A DNA stretch of 64,000 nucleotides, from the NCBI GenBank assembly GCA_016859345.1, contig CM029120.1, positions 9,260,501-9,324,500 on the forward strand. The letters are read 5' to 3'. Every line of letters begins with the position of its first letter. The stretch's first letter is position 1. Made by a program: the position numbers and the translations under genes. The notes beneath the pieces are model-generated. The model had not been told where the DNA came from. It saw only the letters and a list, made by a program, of their open reading frames with translations, and ran no database searches. Origin of the DNA: Istiophorus platypterus (lineage: Eukaryota > Chordata > Actinopteri > Istiophoriformes > Istiophoridae). Positions 28,101 to 36,108 of this stretch are shown piece after piece.

Positions 28101-31100
28101 TGGGTTGTTGATGACACAGAAATTTACAAGCCCTCTTAATCATACATGCTGCAATACCATAACAAGACTTCCATTGTCTTGGGGGATAAGCAAAGCATGA
28201 AGTAAAAACTAATCCAGAAACGTGGTATGTAAACAGGAACAGTGATTTATAACATCACTTTAAGGGCACAGTTTCTACTCTGAATTTAGAGCCTAAGATT
28301 ATATTGAATGCTAATTATGCATCGATGACAATAATTCTATCTTCTCTTTTGTTAGTCACATCTAGTAATACCTAAGCTCACCTGAGTCTTTAACAGCAAC
28401 TCCAAAATAAAACCAAAGGGAATTATTTAGAGGACATAAAATAACTAAATTATGCCACACAAAAACTGTTTTAGTCAGATGCTTTAACATGTACTATTAA
28501 AAAAGATGTGTCTGGGAATCATTGGCGAAAATGAGAAAGTGGTCTCAGACTTCTACTGCATTATATCCCAAAAAATGCAAGAATTTATTATCCTACGTAA
28601 ATGTCAAATAGCTGTATGTTTATACCTTCAGCTGCTCTTTGCCAGTAAGTGCAAGTAGCTCCACATCTCTCAACTCTTCCAAAGGGGATGGGCTTTGCTC
28701 CAGGGTGGTGGGCTGATTCTTCTGTCGTTGGTTCTGCTGAACCTCTGATTTCTCTGGCTTTTGGGGTTCCTAAAGGGTTATACAATTTAGAATTCAGTGT
28801 GATTTTAACTACTTTTCCTGATACTAATTCAAAAAAATTGTCAGTACAATCCATGTGCCACAAAAATGAAAGTAGATCTAATATTGTGGGTGAACTTTCC
28901 CTTTAAATAGGCAGTAAATAATGCCACAGTTAATCCTGGCCAGGTTGCTATGACAACATACCCTACAGCCAAAGTGATGGTTAGTGACCCATTTTTCTAA
29001 TGTATGTTTACTAAGCAGGGGGCACAGACCACTTGTTACAGCATACAGTGAGCAAACAAAATTAGACAAACTGTGGGGCTCATGGAGTGTGAACCATAAA
29101 TAAGCATGAGTGAAGTCATGCATTCAAACGATTTTGTGTGACGAAACTAACCAGTTTTTTAAAATTACACCAATAGTCCTAAGGTCCACACAAATTAGAT
29201 TTTCCCAGTCGCCTCTGCAAACTCCATTACTGATGTATGAGTAATAATGTGTATGCAGTCAGTGTTGTACCTCATGGTTGGTCTTGCTGTTCAGCTCAGC
29301 GACATTGGCTATTGGAAGTGCTGATTCTACGTAGCGGTCTTGCATCGAGCTGTCATTCTGCGAGACAGTCTGGCCCTTCCTCTTCTGCGTCTTTTTCGCC
29401 GCCCCCGCACTGTCGCTTTTCGCCCGCTTCTGTCTGAAGCTAGCAAGCTGCGCAGGAAGGACAGTGAGAGGTAGATGGACACGTAGGTCAGAACCACTGA
29501 GCACCACCACACTATCAGCATGGTGAAGCTCAGGGGTCAAAGATTCCAGAGAACTAGAGTCCAGATTTATATTCTCATTTGAAAAAAGAAAAAATCATTT
29601 ATACTTCATTCTGATATTCATTTAGCAAAATATCAATATATATGCATACAAATAGTTGATAGTCCCCATTGTAGAAATGAAAAAAAAAAAAATAAATAAA
29701 TAAAATTGGAAGCCCTTATTTTGATGAGTCAGAGTTGTGCAGCAAAAAAGACAGTGCCGAAGGAAGCAAGAAGAAATCCCAAACTCACACCCGAAATAGA
29801 CTACACCATAACCTGAAAAGTTCAAAATCAGGTGATGGTGCTAAATATTATCAAATCTCCAGATAGCAGTTTCAAGCCCATGAGAAATACAGACTTTAGT
29901 GACACACATTGGACACCTCTCAGTGGACCAGAAACAGAGCAAGGTAAAAAAAAAAATAAATAAATGTAGTACACATCCGTCTCAGTCACTTTGCCTTTTC
30001 CATCTTGTAGCGGAGTCAAAATCAGAGAAGCAGACTGATTGAATGAAGCATTTTGAAGGAACACAAAATCTTCACTGAAGTCATGAAAGGACAAAAGCAT
30101 CAAGAATCTAGGCCTAAGAAGTTCATTCACAACGAAAAATATCACCCTCAATCAAGCCACGATATATAGCTTGAAGTCCTGAGGCACCGATTGATACAAA
30201 TCCACCTCAGGCCGTTTTCTCTTCACAACACAGTCCTCCTCTTTTAATCGCTGTCTCTCTTCCCGCCTGTCTCCCTCTTCTATAAGCAGCTTAAATCAGA
30301 TTACATTGTGACAGAGACCCTCATGAAGCCCTCCATCAATAACTGACAGTCAATCAGCGACTCCCTTTTTCCCTCGTGCTCAGACCTGTCTTCCTCATCA
30401 GGTCAGCTCCTCTGCTATCCAGATGTACATCTTCGAGCAGGTTTGACCCAACCCCTCATCCGAAAACTCACTGCTACAGCCAACATACAGAGCAGAGGGA
30501 TCCACAAACTCTGGATAGTGGATGGCATGTGTCTAGACTAAGGAAAGAGGGTGGAGACGGGGAGATGTACTCACATGGAGAGGAGGAGACAGAGCTGTGT
30601 GTGTGGTGAGCAGCATCAGCGTGTGCATGCTCAATTCAATTTCAGATTACATGTCCTCAGGAGAGCTACTTGTTGATTTGCACGATGAGTCACATGCATG
30701 TGTACAACAACATTGCGTGTGCATCTGCACCAATGTTAATTCTGGTGACATGTTACATGTCTGGTCATTAAACCACACTGAAGGTTTCCCCTTTGTACTC
30801 CCATTTAGGGCCCTACAATGAATCCACCACTATATCATCTATCCTCATTTGACTCCTGAAACCAGGTTAAAACCTTTTTTCCCTCAGCTCCATGACAATT
30901 TAATCTCTTCCCACCCAACATCAGTCATCTTATTTCTTACTCATTATCACCTAAATCCCTATCCTTTGTGTCCTTCCATCACCCTATTCAACGCCTCCAC
31001 CTGCTACAAGATAACACATGATACATCTTAGAAAGACTGAGCCAAATGAGCTGTGTTTAGCCCAAGGCCGCTTCTGCACCACTGAGAGTCAGACCAGCTG

Positions 31101-32981
31101 GTTGGCCGGAGCTTACCATCGTTAAATCAGATGTTAAAGGTCTGAATACAGCTTTTGTGTTCTGAACAATTAAACAACAAGACAGGGTAAGGGAATGCTG
31201 CTGTGTCTAATGGAGTATATCTTTTTATTTACATTTGTACTTGTCTGTATGTAGTTTTTATACATCATGTACCAAGCTTTCAATGTGGCAGAGAAATCAG
31301 AGCTTTTCGATGCACAAAATACAATACAATAAAGGCAACTGACAGCCCTGCATTACCATAGCAACGCCATTCATGCAGATCCAAGTGCAACATATCAGAC
31401 CTTACCAAATCTCATGGGCTCATTGCACCACCTGATGGCTTGCTACCAGCATGACAATGTATCCAAGGTGTGAGTCTATATTATATTCACAAGCATATTT
31501 CCATTCACATTTACAAACTTAAAAATCTGTATTGTGAATCATTTTTTAAATCACAAAAGTTGATTGCAATTAAACCATAGTACAGAAAAGCAGAAAAAAG
31601 CCCTGGTTTCCCACTCAAGAGAATTAAAAAAAACAAGAAGGGTGAAATCATAAATCTATAATGACCACACACCAGCAATCCCACGACAAAGTCAAATGTC
31701 CCTTACAGTCATGTGTTTCTATACTTACCGACTGGTTTCGCGGCATATTGGAGGATTTCTGTCATAAGGAATACCATTGGTTCAGTTGAGCTATTTCTTT
31801 AGTATCATGCATCATACTAATGTACCACCACTATTTTTTGAATGAGTTCCACCATGAGGTGGAATTCAACTATTACATCTGATAAATAAAATTCATTTAG
31901 CTATTCGGAACAGGTGACCTAATTTAAACCTAGCTTGTAGACAATGTGGCCTGGTTGTCCATACAAGGCAATTCTTGATTACTGACCCATTACTAATATG
32001 GTTTCCCATTTAAGATAAAACAGCTGCTTCCTTATTTGTTTTTTTGCAGCACCACAATAATCATTATTGCAGACTGTAAAAAAAGCATATGGGACATATA
32101 CTCTACTGTAGTAGTACATACTACCCATTTAGACAGCTGTAGGGAGCTAATTAGAACAGCAACATCTAACTACTTACACTAGGAATCCGAATAAGCAATT
32201 TTATTGCTTGTTTTGTTTGGGGTTTTTTTGTTAATTAAATATTGTTCAATATTATCATCTTTACTGGCTTTGAGGCAGTGAAATAACCTGCGTGTTAATC
32301 TCTTAGACCTTTTTTTATTTGGGAACATATTTAAAGTTATAAAATGTTTCTGTATATTATTGAAAGTTTGAATGGTTGTTGAAAAATGTGCTTGCATATC
32401 AAGCTTCACGTGGTGTTTAATTTCTGAAATGCAAGATTAGACAGTTGTGCAAAGAAGTTACGCTAACCATGTAAAAAATGTATTCATAAATAAAAGACAT
32501 AGGCTGCACCTGTTTTGTGCTTCTACGCAGCTGAAAACCATGTATTTTCTTGTCTGTTTTTAATTCTACAATTTAAAAATGATTTCCCTCGTACCTGAAA
32601 GCACAGCTTTCTTTCCCTGCTGGACTCCAAATGTATGAGAAGGGATCCAAAGCGTTAACCCGTTACCTACTATACAAATGTTATTGTCGTTAGCAATGTG
32701 CAACCTCGGCTAATGTTCAAGCCGCGAAATGTGCGCGGCAAATTAGAAAAGTTGCGAGTGCCTGTATTTTAACGGGTAATTGGAATCTAAGCAACAACAA
32801 ACAAAAAAAACCAAACATACAAAAAAATGGAAGTATGTGACACTAGCAGTTGGACAAACGCAAAGCTTTGACAAAAGAGTTAAGCTAACTGCTAGCATTC
32901 AATATTACCGTGAGTTAAATGCTAGCGACAAACCTTAGCTCTCCCTGCTTCTAGTTTCCTCTGTCGCTCATCTTCATCCAT
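1..32981 (-). CDS. pcnt: pericentrin, centrosomal coiled-coil scaffold (3' end outside window)
   Basis: Pericentrin is the large scaffold of the pericentriolar material. It recruits gamma-tubulin ring complexes and anchors regulators at the centrosome and spindle poles. I joined 53 conventional exons in reading phase from the ATG at 32979-32981 (peptide MDEDERQRKLEAGRAK) down to position 1, about 3,860 residues. Recognisable pericentrin stretches, compared from memory with the human protein, are LASFRQKR near the N-terminus, ELEALRLSL, EQLLARSSRVDDIE, YFEQRLRA, REHERDEFQQEI, GPNLHEVSDSQ and SPEVLRRFE, all in the same order. The protein is mostly heptad-rich helix with two low-complexity acidic or Ser/Pro linkers (25.0-27.4 kb and 3.2-3.8 kb). 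It is already longer than full-length human pericentrin (about 3,336 residues) although the C-terminal PACT domain is missing, because it lies left of position 1. AKAP9 is the closest relative, but the specific peptides favour pcnt. Exon coordinates are given in the block entries below. Confidence 0.95.
4281..5602. repeat. 661-bp tandem direct duplication inside pcnt
   Basis: Positions 4281-4941 and 4942-5602 are two head-to-tail copies, apparently identical, including matching poly-A run lengths. Each copy contains most of one pcnt exon and about 500 bp of its upstream intron. A short shared sequence (TGTCCTTCTTC) lies at the junctions, suggesting microhomology-mediated or replication-slippage origin. 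Either a very recent genomic event or an assembly duplication would look like this. Confidence 0.95.
4854..5102 (-). CDS. pcnt: duplicated, extended copy of a pcnt exon (possible)
   Basis: The upstream copy of the exon at 4271-4441 keeps its acceptor at 5102 but has lost the original donor, because the junction replaced it with CAGTCTTTG. The frame stays open through former intron sequence to a good donor, GATGTG|GTAAGA. This gives a 249-bp exon (83 codons, phase 0 at both ends) that splices in frame to the downstream copy. It would repeat TLAEADAALRQKE and add a hydrophobic tail (ESLYFSTLYYLSWQDV). Whether it is ever used is unknown. Confidence 0.4.
5724..5746. repeat. poly-A run of 23
   Basis: An uninterrupted A run lies in the pcnt intron just left of exon 6138-7163. 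It could be the tail of an old retroposed element, but no flanking element is recognisable. Confidence 0.8.
6138..10217 (-). CDS. pcnt: pcnt exons 37-43 including 1,026-bp exon
   Basis: The exons are 9985-10217, 9616-9723, 8476-8712, 8214-8387, 7782-7934, 7266-7445 and 6138-7163. Exon 38 reads EQAVEREHERDEFQ, nearly identical to human EQAAEREHEREEFQ. Exon 43 carries HEVISTLQAELATLGPN and LHEVSDSQDGD, matching human HEVIEKLQHELSLMGP and VHEVSDSQAGS, and then runs on as about 250 residues of uninterrupted coil. Exon 40 (8214-8387) has a weak donor (GTCTAT). A 21-bp microexon candidate at 9130-9150 lies between exons 38 and 39. Confidence 0.88.
9130..9150 (-). CDS. pcnt: candidate 21-nt microexon of pcnt (FEDLVLQ)
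   Basis: A 21-base segment is bounded by CTGTAG and a good donor (GTATGA). It encodes FEDLVLQ in phase 0 and fits before VESLQAIIK of the next exon, continuing a heptad pattern. It lies alone in an 890-bp intron. Confidence 0.5.
10589..10600 (-). CDS. pcnt: candidate 12-nt microexon of pcnt
   Basis: It is bounded by CTCAATTTAG and GTTTGT. It splits a phase-1 junction (upstream exon ending in G, downstream exon starting CT) and would add four residues, giving DPDAALLAE. The frame is kept with or without it. Confidence 0.45.
10742..12729 (-). CDS. pcnt: pcnt coiled-coil exons 32-36
   Basis: The exons are 12569-12729, 11883-12055, 11476-11648, 11221-11383 and 10742-10984. Exon 32 contains RRERESQEGGNLLKML, close to human RRERENREGANLLSML. 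Exon 35 contains QLLKQHKLLLEQL followed by QLQLELHKAEG, which parallels human QELLECLKEE and ALELHKTQG. Two candidate microexons sit in the introns of this block: 12141-12155 between exons 32 and 33, and 10589-10600 just downstream of exon 36. The joins without the microexons are also in frame. Confidence 0.87.
12141..12155 (-). CDS. pcnt: candidate 15-nt microexon of pcnt
   Basis: It is bounded by AATATTTTAG and GTAGAG. The previous exon ends in AG and the next begins with A. The 15-mer itself starts with A and ends with AG, so it drops in without changing the frame and adds HQYFR (KEER-HQYFR-RKLRK). Its inclusion brings the local spacing closer to human pericentrin. Confidence 0.5.
13220..13456 (-). 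other. coiled-coil-like intronic reading frame, possible alternative terminal exon of pcnt
   Basis: A possible acceptor (GTTGTCAG at 13457 onward) opens a frame in phase 0 with the upstream exon 14622-14768. It reads 78 residues, including the charged stretches EREREKEREDLAKGEGEN and ICTDLEKKRKLYKERVQQQ, and then meets a TAG at 13220-13222. There is no clean in-phase donor before the stop and I see no nearby AATAAA. The composition is that of a real coiled coil, yet the flanking exons join directly in the expected pericentrin order without it. Confidence 0.35.
14622..18360 (-). CDS. pcnt: pcnt coiled-coil exons 26-31
   Basis: The exons are 17907-18360, 16975-17172, 16740-16811, 15948-16052, 15486-15638 and 14622-14768. 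Exon 26 (454 bp) is a regular heptad coil whose end, MDTLEATYLKEVQ, corresponds to the human LDSLESCYLSEFQ. The other five are short, all multiples of three and all phase 0 at both ends, so each could be skipped or included without a frameshift. The last ends QQLDAVVAQ and joins LRAEVGCLQEEL in the next block, matching the human order. The intron downstream (12730-14621) holds a separate coiled-coil-like reading frame, listed on its own. Confidence 0.86.
18920..21913 (-). CDS. pcnt: pcnt coiled-coil exons 15-25
   Basis: The exons are 21813-21913, 21460-21571, 21074-21200, 20731-20850, 20560-20641, 20190-20294, 19935-20046, 19752-19792, 19539-19661, 19182-19428 and 18920-19070. Exons 16-18 read LWTQLESMRTSRQELGE, LKEQLLARSSRVDDIERL and YFEQRLRATEEGYREE. 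These match human LWSQLDSARTSRQEL, LHEQLLARTSRVEDLEQL and YFEKKLRDAEKTYQED, again fixing the gene as pericentrin. Exon 20 uses a weak donor (GTTGGA). Exon 22 is only 41 bp. For exon 25 two acceptors lie 8 bp apart (19062/19070), and only the upstream one keeps the reading frame with exon 24, so I chose 19070. Confidence 0.87.
22083..24762 (-). CDS. pcnt: pcnt coiled-coil exons 8-14
   Basis: The exons are 24352-24762, 24023-24241, 23598-23693, 23335-23478, 22820-23060, 22531-22610 and 22083-22380. Exon 12 (22820-23060) contains ELEALRLSLTSVHMECSQ, which lines up with the human pericentrin segment ELEALRLSLSNMHTAQ and is one of the clearest identity marks in the gene. The 3' splice site of exon 11 is unusual: the pyrimidine tract is a run of about 21 C residues on the coding strand (plus-strand Gs at 23482-23502) directly before AAG. 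Exon 14 encodes a degenerate internal repeat rich in Ser, Thr and Gln (LTSTQTELASTRASLTQ) inside the coil. Phases are continuous. Exon 14 ends in one base that pairs with the two-base start of the next exon. Confidence 0.88.
25009..32981 (-). CDS. pcnt: pcnt N-terminal exons 1-7
   Basis: The exons are 32934-32981, 29271-29447, 28626-28769, 27494-27643, 26447-27381, 25948-26301 and 25009-25387. Exon 1 encodes 16 residues, and exon 2 begins LASFRQKR in phase 0, matching the exon 1-2 junction expected for pericentrin. Exon 5 (935 bp) starts TSAEFLRIK, has a polar linker with GSENGG and CSIENDSETD, then a long charged coil, then an Asp/Ser-rich tail (SISIDEANLES). Exons 6 and 7 continue with a Ser/Asn-rich linker and a short coil ending DDKQLLALQ. 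All junctions are GT-AG and the phases add up exactly, for example the 935-bp exon ending in two bases completed by a single T at 26301. The human N-terminus instead carries short DHPPEQ repeats, which I do not see here, so this part has diverged in fish. Confidence 0.88.
25388..25947 (-). other. pcnt: pcnt intron with adjoining acceptor and donor
   Basis: Inside this 560-bp intron a pyrimidine tract and CAG (complement of 25754-25756) are followed directly by a consensus GTGAGT (complement of 25748-25753). Acceptor and donor therefore abut with no exon between, as in a recursive splice site. The rest is unremarkable AT-rich sequence. Confidence 0.45.
27741..27752 (-). CDS. pcnt: candidate 12-nt microexon of pcnt (DCLK)
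   Basis: A 12-base segment is flanked by a strong acceptor (T-rich tract ending CATCTTAG) and a donor (GTAGAAA). It reads DCLK in phase 0 between exons ending EQLK (28626-28769) and beginning QLQQAVEKR (27494-27643), so including it extends the helix without a frameshift. No transcript evidence is available here. Confidence 0.5.
28382..28399 (-). CDS. pcnt: candidate 18-nt microexon of pcnt (LLLKTQ)
   Basis: The 18 bases are bounded by an acceptor (TTTTATTTTGGAG) and a consensus donor (GTGAGC). They read LLLKTQ in phase 0 and fit between EQLK and either DCLK or QLQQAVEKR. The acceptor is weaker than that of the neighbouring 12-nt candidate. Confidence 0.4.
29448..29573 (-). other. pcnt: possible 42-codon 5' extension of pcnt exon 2
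   Basis: Upstream of exon 2 the frame stays open for exactly 42 codons to a second acceptor with a strong T-rich tract (TTTTTTCTTTTTTCAAATGAG). It starts in phase 0 and would insert residues including SLESLTPELHHADSVVV between exon 1 and LASFRQ. Both acceptors fit exon 1. The downstream one gives the conserved protein. Confidence 0.3.
29828..30289 (-). other. coding-like stretch in pcnt intron 1, one in-frame TGA
   Basis: In a single minus-strand frame from 30289 to 29828 there is one stop (TGA at 30152-30154). Before it the translation contains EEGDRREERQRLKEED and KRKRPEVDLYQSVPQ, and after it DFSEDFVFLQNASFNQSAS. I do not recognise a family. It could be an old pseudogene or transposon fragment, an unannotated exon or chance. 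Confidence 0.25.
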
Positions 32982-33400
32982 CTCTCGGTTCAAACAAAAA
33001 CCATTAAAAGTTGAGGACGGGCGTCATATTTCAAATGAAATTCACAACTTCTGGCGTTAATTAGCTAAAACAAAATCTTTGAGCTACCGTAGGCACAACT
33101 GTCAACAGATAATATTCAATATGGCCGCCAAGACGTTTCAACTCCGCCCTTATCGAGTTTCCCCGAACGAACGGACCAATGAAATCATTGTAGTCCACGT
33201 CTTCAGCCAATCCCCTACGGCGGAAATGAACCGCCTCCTATCTTGCGCGTCACCGGGAACTAGCTGACCAATGAAATGACTGCGCCAAGTCGCCGACGCC
33301 GGATTGACAGCTCCCGTAGCCAATCAGGATAGACTAATACGGAACATGCCTCCGTGTAACGCTGTTTTGAAAGTCCTCTGCTCGCCGAGGAGTTTGTTCG
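32982..33400 (-). promoter_or_regulatory. pcnt: pcnt 5' UTR and promoter with four CCAAT boxes
   Basis: GC-rich sequence lies immediately upstream of the start codon. Four CCAAT boxes in the same orientation lie at 33176-33180, 33207-33211, 33268-33272 and 33320-33324. A TTTGAA element (complement of 33030-33035) resembles the cell-cycle CHR and sits where the transcription start would be expected. ATGGCCGCC at 33121-33129 resembles a YY1-type site. NF-Y plus CHR is the arrangement of many G2/M-expressed genes, which would suit a centrosomal protein. The exact transcription start is not determinable. Confidence 0.55.
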
Positions 33401-33499
33401 GCAGCGGAACAACCTGCAGCACTGTGCACAAGTGAAGAAATTCAATGCATCGTTTTTATTTAGCTGTTTACTTTATTACAAAGCACAAGAAACAATAAG

Positions 33500-33775
33500 G
33501 AAAAACTAACTAAAATCAGTATTCGGTGTGATTGATCACCCTTTGCCTTTACGACAGCTCTGGTTGTCCAACATAAAGCTGCTCACATTTTTTCCAGTGT
33601 GCTTTACCTGCTAGGTTTTCCAAGCATCTGGGAGAACTTGCCTCTGTTCTTTTGTGGGGATATTCCGCCCGAGTGTCTTCTGCCTCTTCATTTAATCGCA
33701 GACTGACTCGACCAGACCATCTTTTTGCAGGACTCCTCGCTCTTCTTGTCCCTGAAGATAGTTCCTAATGACTCA
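33500..33775 (-). pseudogene. decayed Tc1-type transposase C-terminal fragment
   Basis: On the minus strand the fragment ends in VVKAKGD followed by HRIL-like residues, the usual end of fish Tc1 transposases (LKAKGDHTKY type). Upstream are broken remnants such as RDKKSEESCK, with stops and frameshifts throughout. It cannot encode a working enzyme. No inverted terminal repeats were identified. It marks an old transposon insertion just upstream of the pcnt promoter. Confidence 0.65.
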
Positions 33776-34970
33776 AGTAGAGAGGCTAGGAAACTACTGT
33801 GTGGCTTTAGTCTTGACTCATACATACGGATGAACTAAAACTTTGTGAGAGTAACGCAAAATCTTTTTCAAAAACATCAAAATCTTCAAGAAACATTTCT
33901 TACTTACTTTCCTAGAGACTGGAAATGAAGAGCATAACATGGAGGACAGAGCATAGTGTGCCCAGTCTGAAAGTAGGGGAACAGAGAATTCTTTGTGATG
34001 AGGAATTTTGAACTGTAGAATATCTCCTTAATGGGCCTTGACAGAAACATTTGTATTCTCCATTATGGACATTTAGCTGAAACTAAGACTGAATTCCTAA
34101 GGTGTCAAATGAAGAATATAAAAAGATTACAGAGCTAACATCAAATAGTGGTACACTTAGTGGTAAACTGATATGAATTTGAACATTAAGGAGGAAGGAA
34201 TCTTGGGAGCTAATGCAAAAAGGTAGAACAGATTTTTGTACTCAGAAAGAAGATGCTGTATTAAAGTAAGATGAAATGAAGTGACAGGCATCGTTGGCTT
34301 GATCTTCGTCTGCTCAGGGAGTTTCGACGCGCAGATGGATGCATTTCACCATGCACTAAGGCGGAAGCAGGAGCTGCTACGAAGACTGTGCATATAATGC
34401 ACAACAGGATGCCTTCAGTAGCACCGTCACACATGGACACATAGAGACAAAGCACAGTCCCCACTCTTAACAAAAGTGTCGTCTCTGTCTCTCAACAAGG
34501 CCCAAAATATGTATCTCCAAGACAGTTATCAGGGAGATTCTATTTTCGGTGAGGCTAGATGTCAAACCGAGGGGAAGTGTTGTCCATCATCATCATCACT
34601 ATGGTCCTAGCCCTGCGGCACTGCAGCTGCCTCCTATCTACCTACCTACCCTACATGGGTACCGCGTGTGCCATCTGTCACAGGAATGCTCCTCACACCA
34701 GGTAAGAGCACTTACTGCACTCCCACCACTCAATGCATACGGTTCCCTAACAGCACACGTGTACTTTTAAGTGCTCATACTGTATACACACATAAAACAA
34801 TCTGTCCGTGTATCTTGTGTCTTTACAGGGGCTCAGGTTTGTCTCTTGAGACCCCCCCCTGTTGCTTTTGAATTTAAACGCATAAACGTTTCTGGAGGGG
34901 AAGCCCTGGCTGCATAACACTGGTTTAATCATTATGAACAAAACTTGTAGGTAGGACAAAAACAATAACA
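33776..34970. other. intergenic sequence without recognised genes
   Basis: I see no coding exon here. The stretch is moderately AT-rich, with a short ATC/CATCAT run near 34588 and a run of Cs near 34852. Open frames of about 60-70 codons have no coding character. Confidence 0.6.
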
Positions 34971-34991
34971 GAAAAAAAAAAAAAAAACTAA

Positions 34992-35064
34992 CGCCCGAAC
35001 AGGGACTTGAACCCTGGACCCTCAGATTAAAAGTCTGATGCTCTACCGACTGAGCTATCCGGGC
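34992..35064 (-). tRNA. tRNA-Lys (anticodon UUU)
   Basis: The 73-nt minus-strand sequence folds into a full cloverleaf. The 7-bp acceptor stem starts GCCCGGA and ends TTCGGGC plus discriminator G. The D arm is GCTCAGTCGGTAGAGC, the anticodon loop CTTTTAA within a CAGA/TCTG stem, and the T arm contains GGTTCAAGTCC (B box). The tRNA has no intron. A long T run follows on the minus strand (plus-strand As at about 34974-34987), serving as Pol III terminator. From memory it matches the vertebrate tRNA-Lys-UUU sequence. It delivers lysine at AAA/AAG codons. Confidence 0.97.
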
Positions 35065-36108
35065 TCTGGCAGAGCTCACCGTCTGACTTTATAAGAACCT
35101 ATAACTTCCATAAATCATTTCTTTCGGATTTTGTTAACGTTGTTCTGCGACAGCTACAATTAGATGGTTGCCCATCGTAGCAAGAAAGCCGCGTGGTTCA
35201 CTTGTTAAAAGCTAACGGATTAGCCTTTAAGAGCTAATGCGTCCTAGCCATTAGTCCTCGGTGGCGTTATAGTAAGACTGAACGCAAATGTACATTTTAA
35301 AATTAGGCCAAAGAGACTTTATGCGCAAAAGCGATCGATCATTCACTCATTACACTATTAAAGGATCAGACCTCTCTCAATATTCGTCGTTCTTTTCCCC
35401 CAGTCTACACACAAAATCATTGCCTTGTCTTTAATGGATGAAATTACAGCTGTACAAAATGGTATTTTTACAAGATCTATAAAGCACAAAAGAACAACAG
35501 TGGTCGCTTTCAGTCTAACTTTACTGCACTGGATCACCGCATCCTTGACCTTATTTTAGGTCCATTAGTGCTTCTCCGTCCCAATCAAAGGTAAGCAACA
35601 GAAAACACAACCTCGATTCCCATCTGTGAATCATCATGGCACATCCCTTTTGATAAATAAACTAATTTTTAAAAAAATTCATGTACGAAAACATACAAAC
35701 AACTCAAGTTAAATGGCAACCTCTGCATTAACAGAAACATTAAAGTGCATCATTTTTTTTTTTAAAGAACTGTGGCTTAATGACAGGGACACGGGAAAGT
35801 CATGCTGTGATTAAGCAGGATGTGGAGGATGGTCAGTGGGGTGATCTCGGTACAGCTCATGTGGATGATAGTCATGCACTTGTGCTTGGGGGTTTATTGT
35901 ATGGCACAGAAGTCAGTATTACATGCTTAAAACAGCCGTGTTTACCCATTAGCTAGTCTCTTGAAACTTATTAAATGGTAAACAATCAAAAGTTAGTGAA
36001 ATCAGATTAAAATGTGCTTGCATACAACATCTCTAGTTATACATAACAAAAAAAATGTTGGCATTAAACTTCTGTTAAAGTGATGAATTCAGTATTCTGT
36101 ATGATCAC
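35065..36108. other. intergenic between atg9a 3' end and tRNA
   Basis: No coding exon is recognised. Occasional AATAAA on the minus strand (for example complement of tttatt near 35892) could be alternative polyadenylation sites for atg9a. Confidence 0.5.

Larger units (their letters stand above)
29448..32933 (-). other. pcnt: pcnt intron 1 (3.5 kb)
   Basis: This is the longest intron of the gene, running from GTTTGTCG at the exon 1 donor to the acceptor CTGCGCAG. Apart from the two coding-like stretches listed separately, I see AT-rich sequence with A-runs near 29680 and 29946 and no clear gene on the plus strand. Confidence 0.7.
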
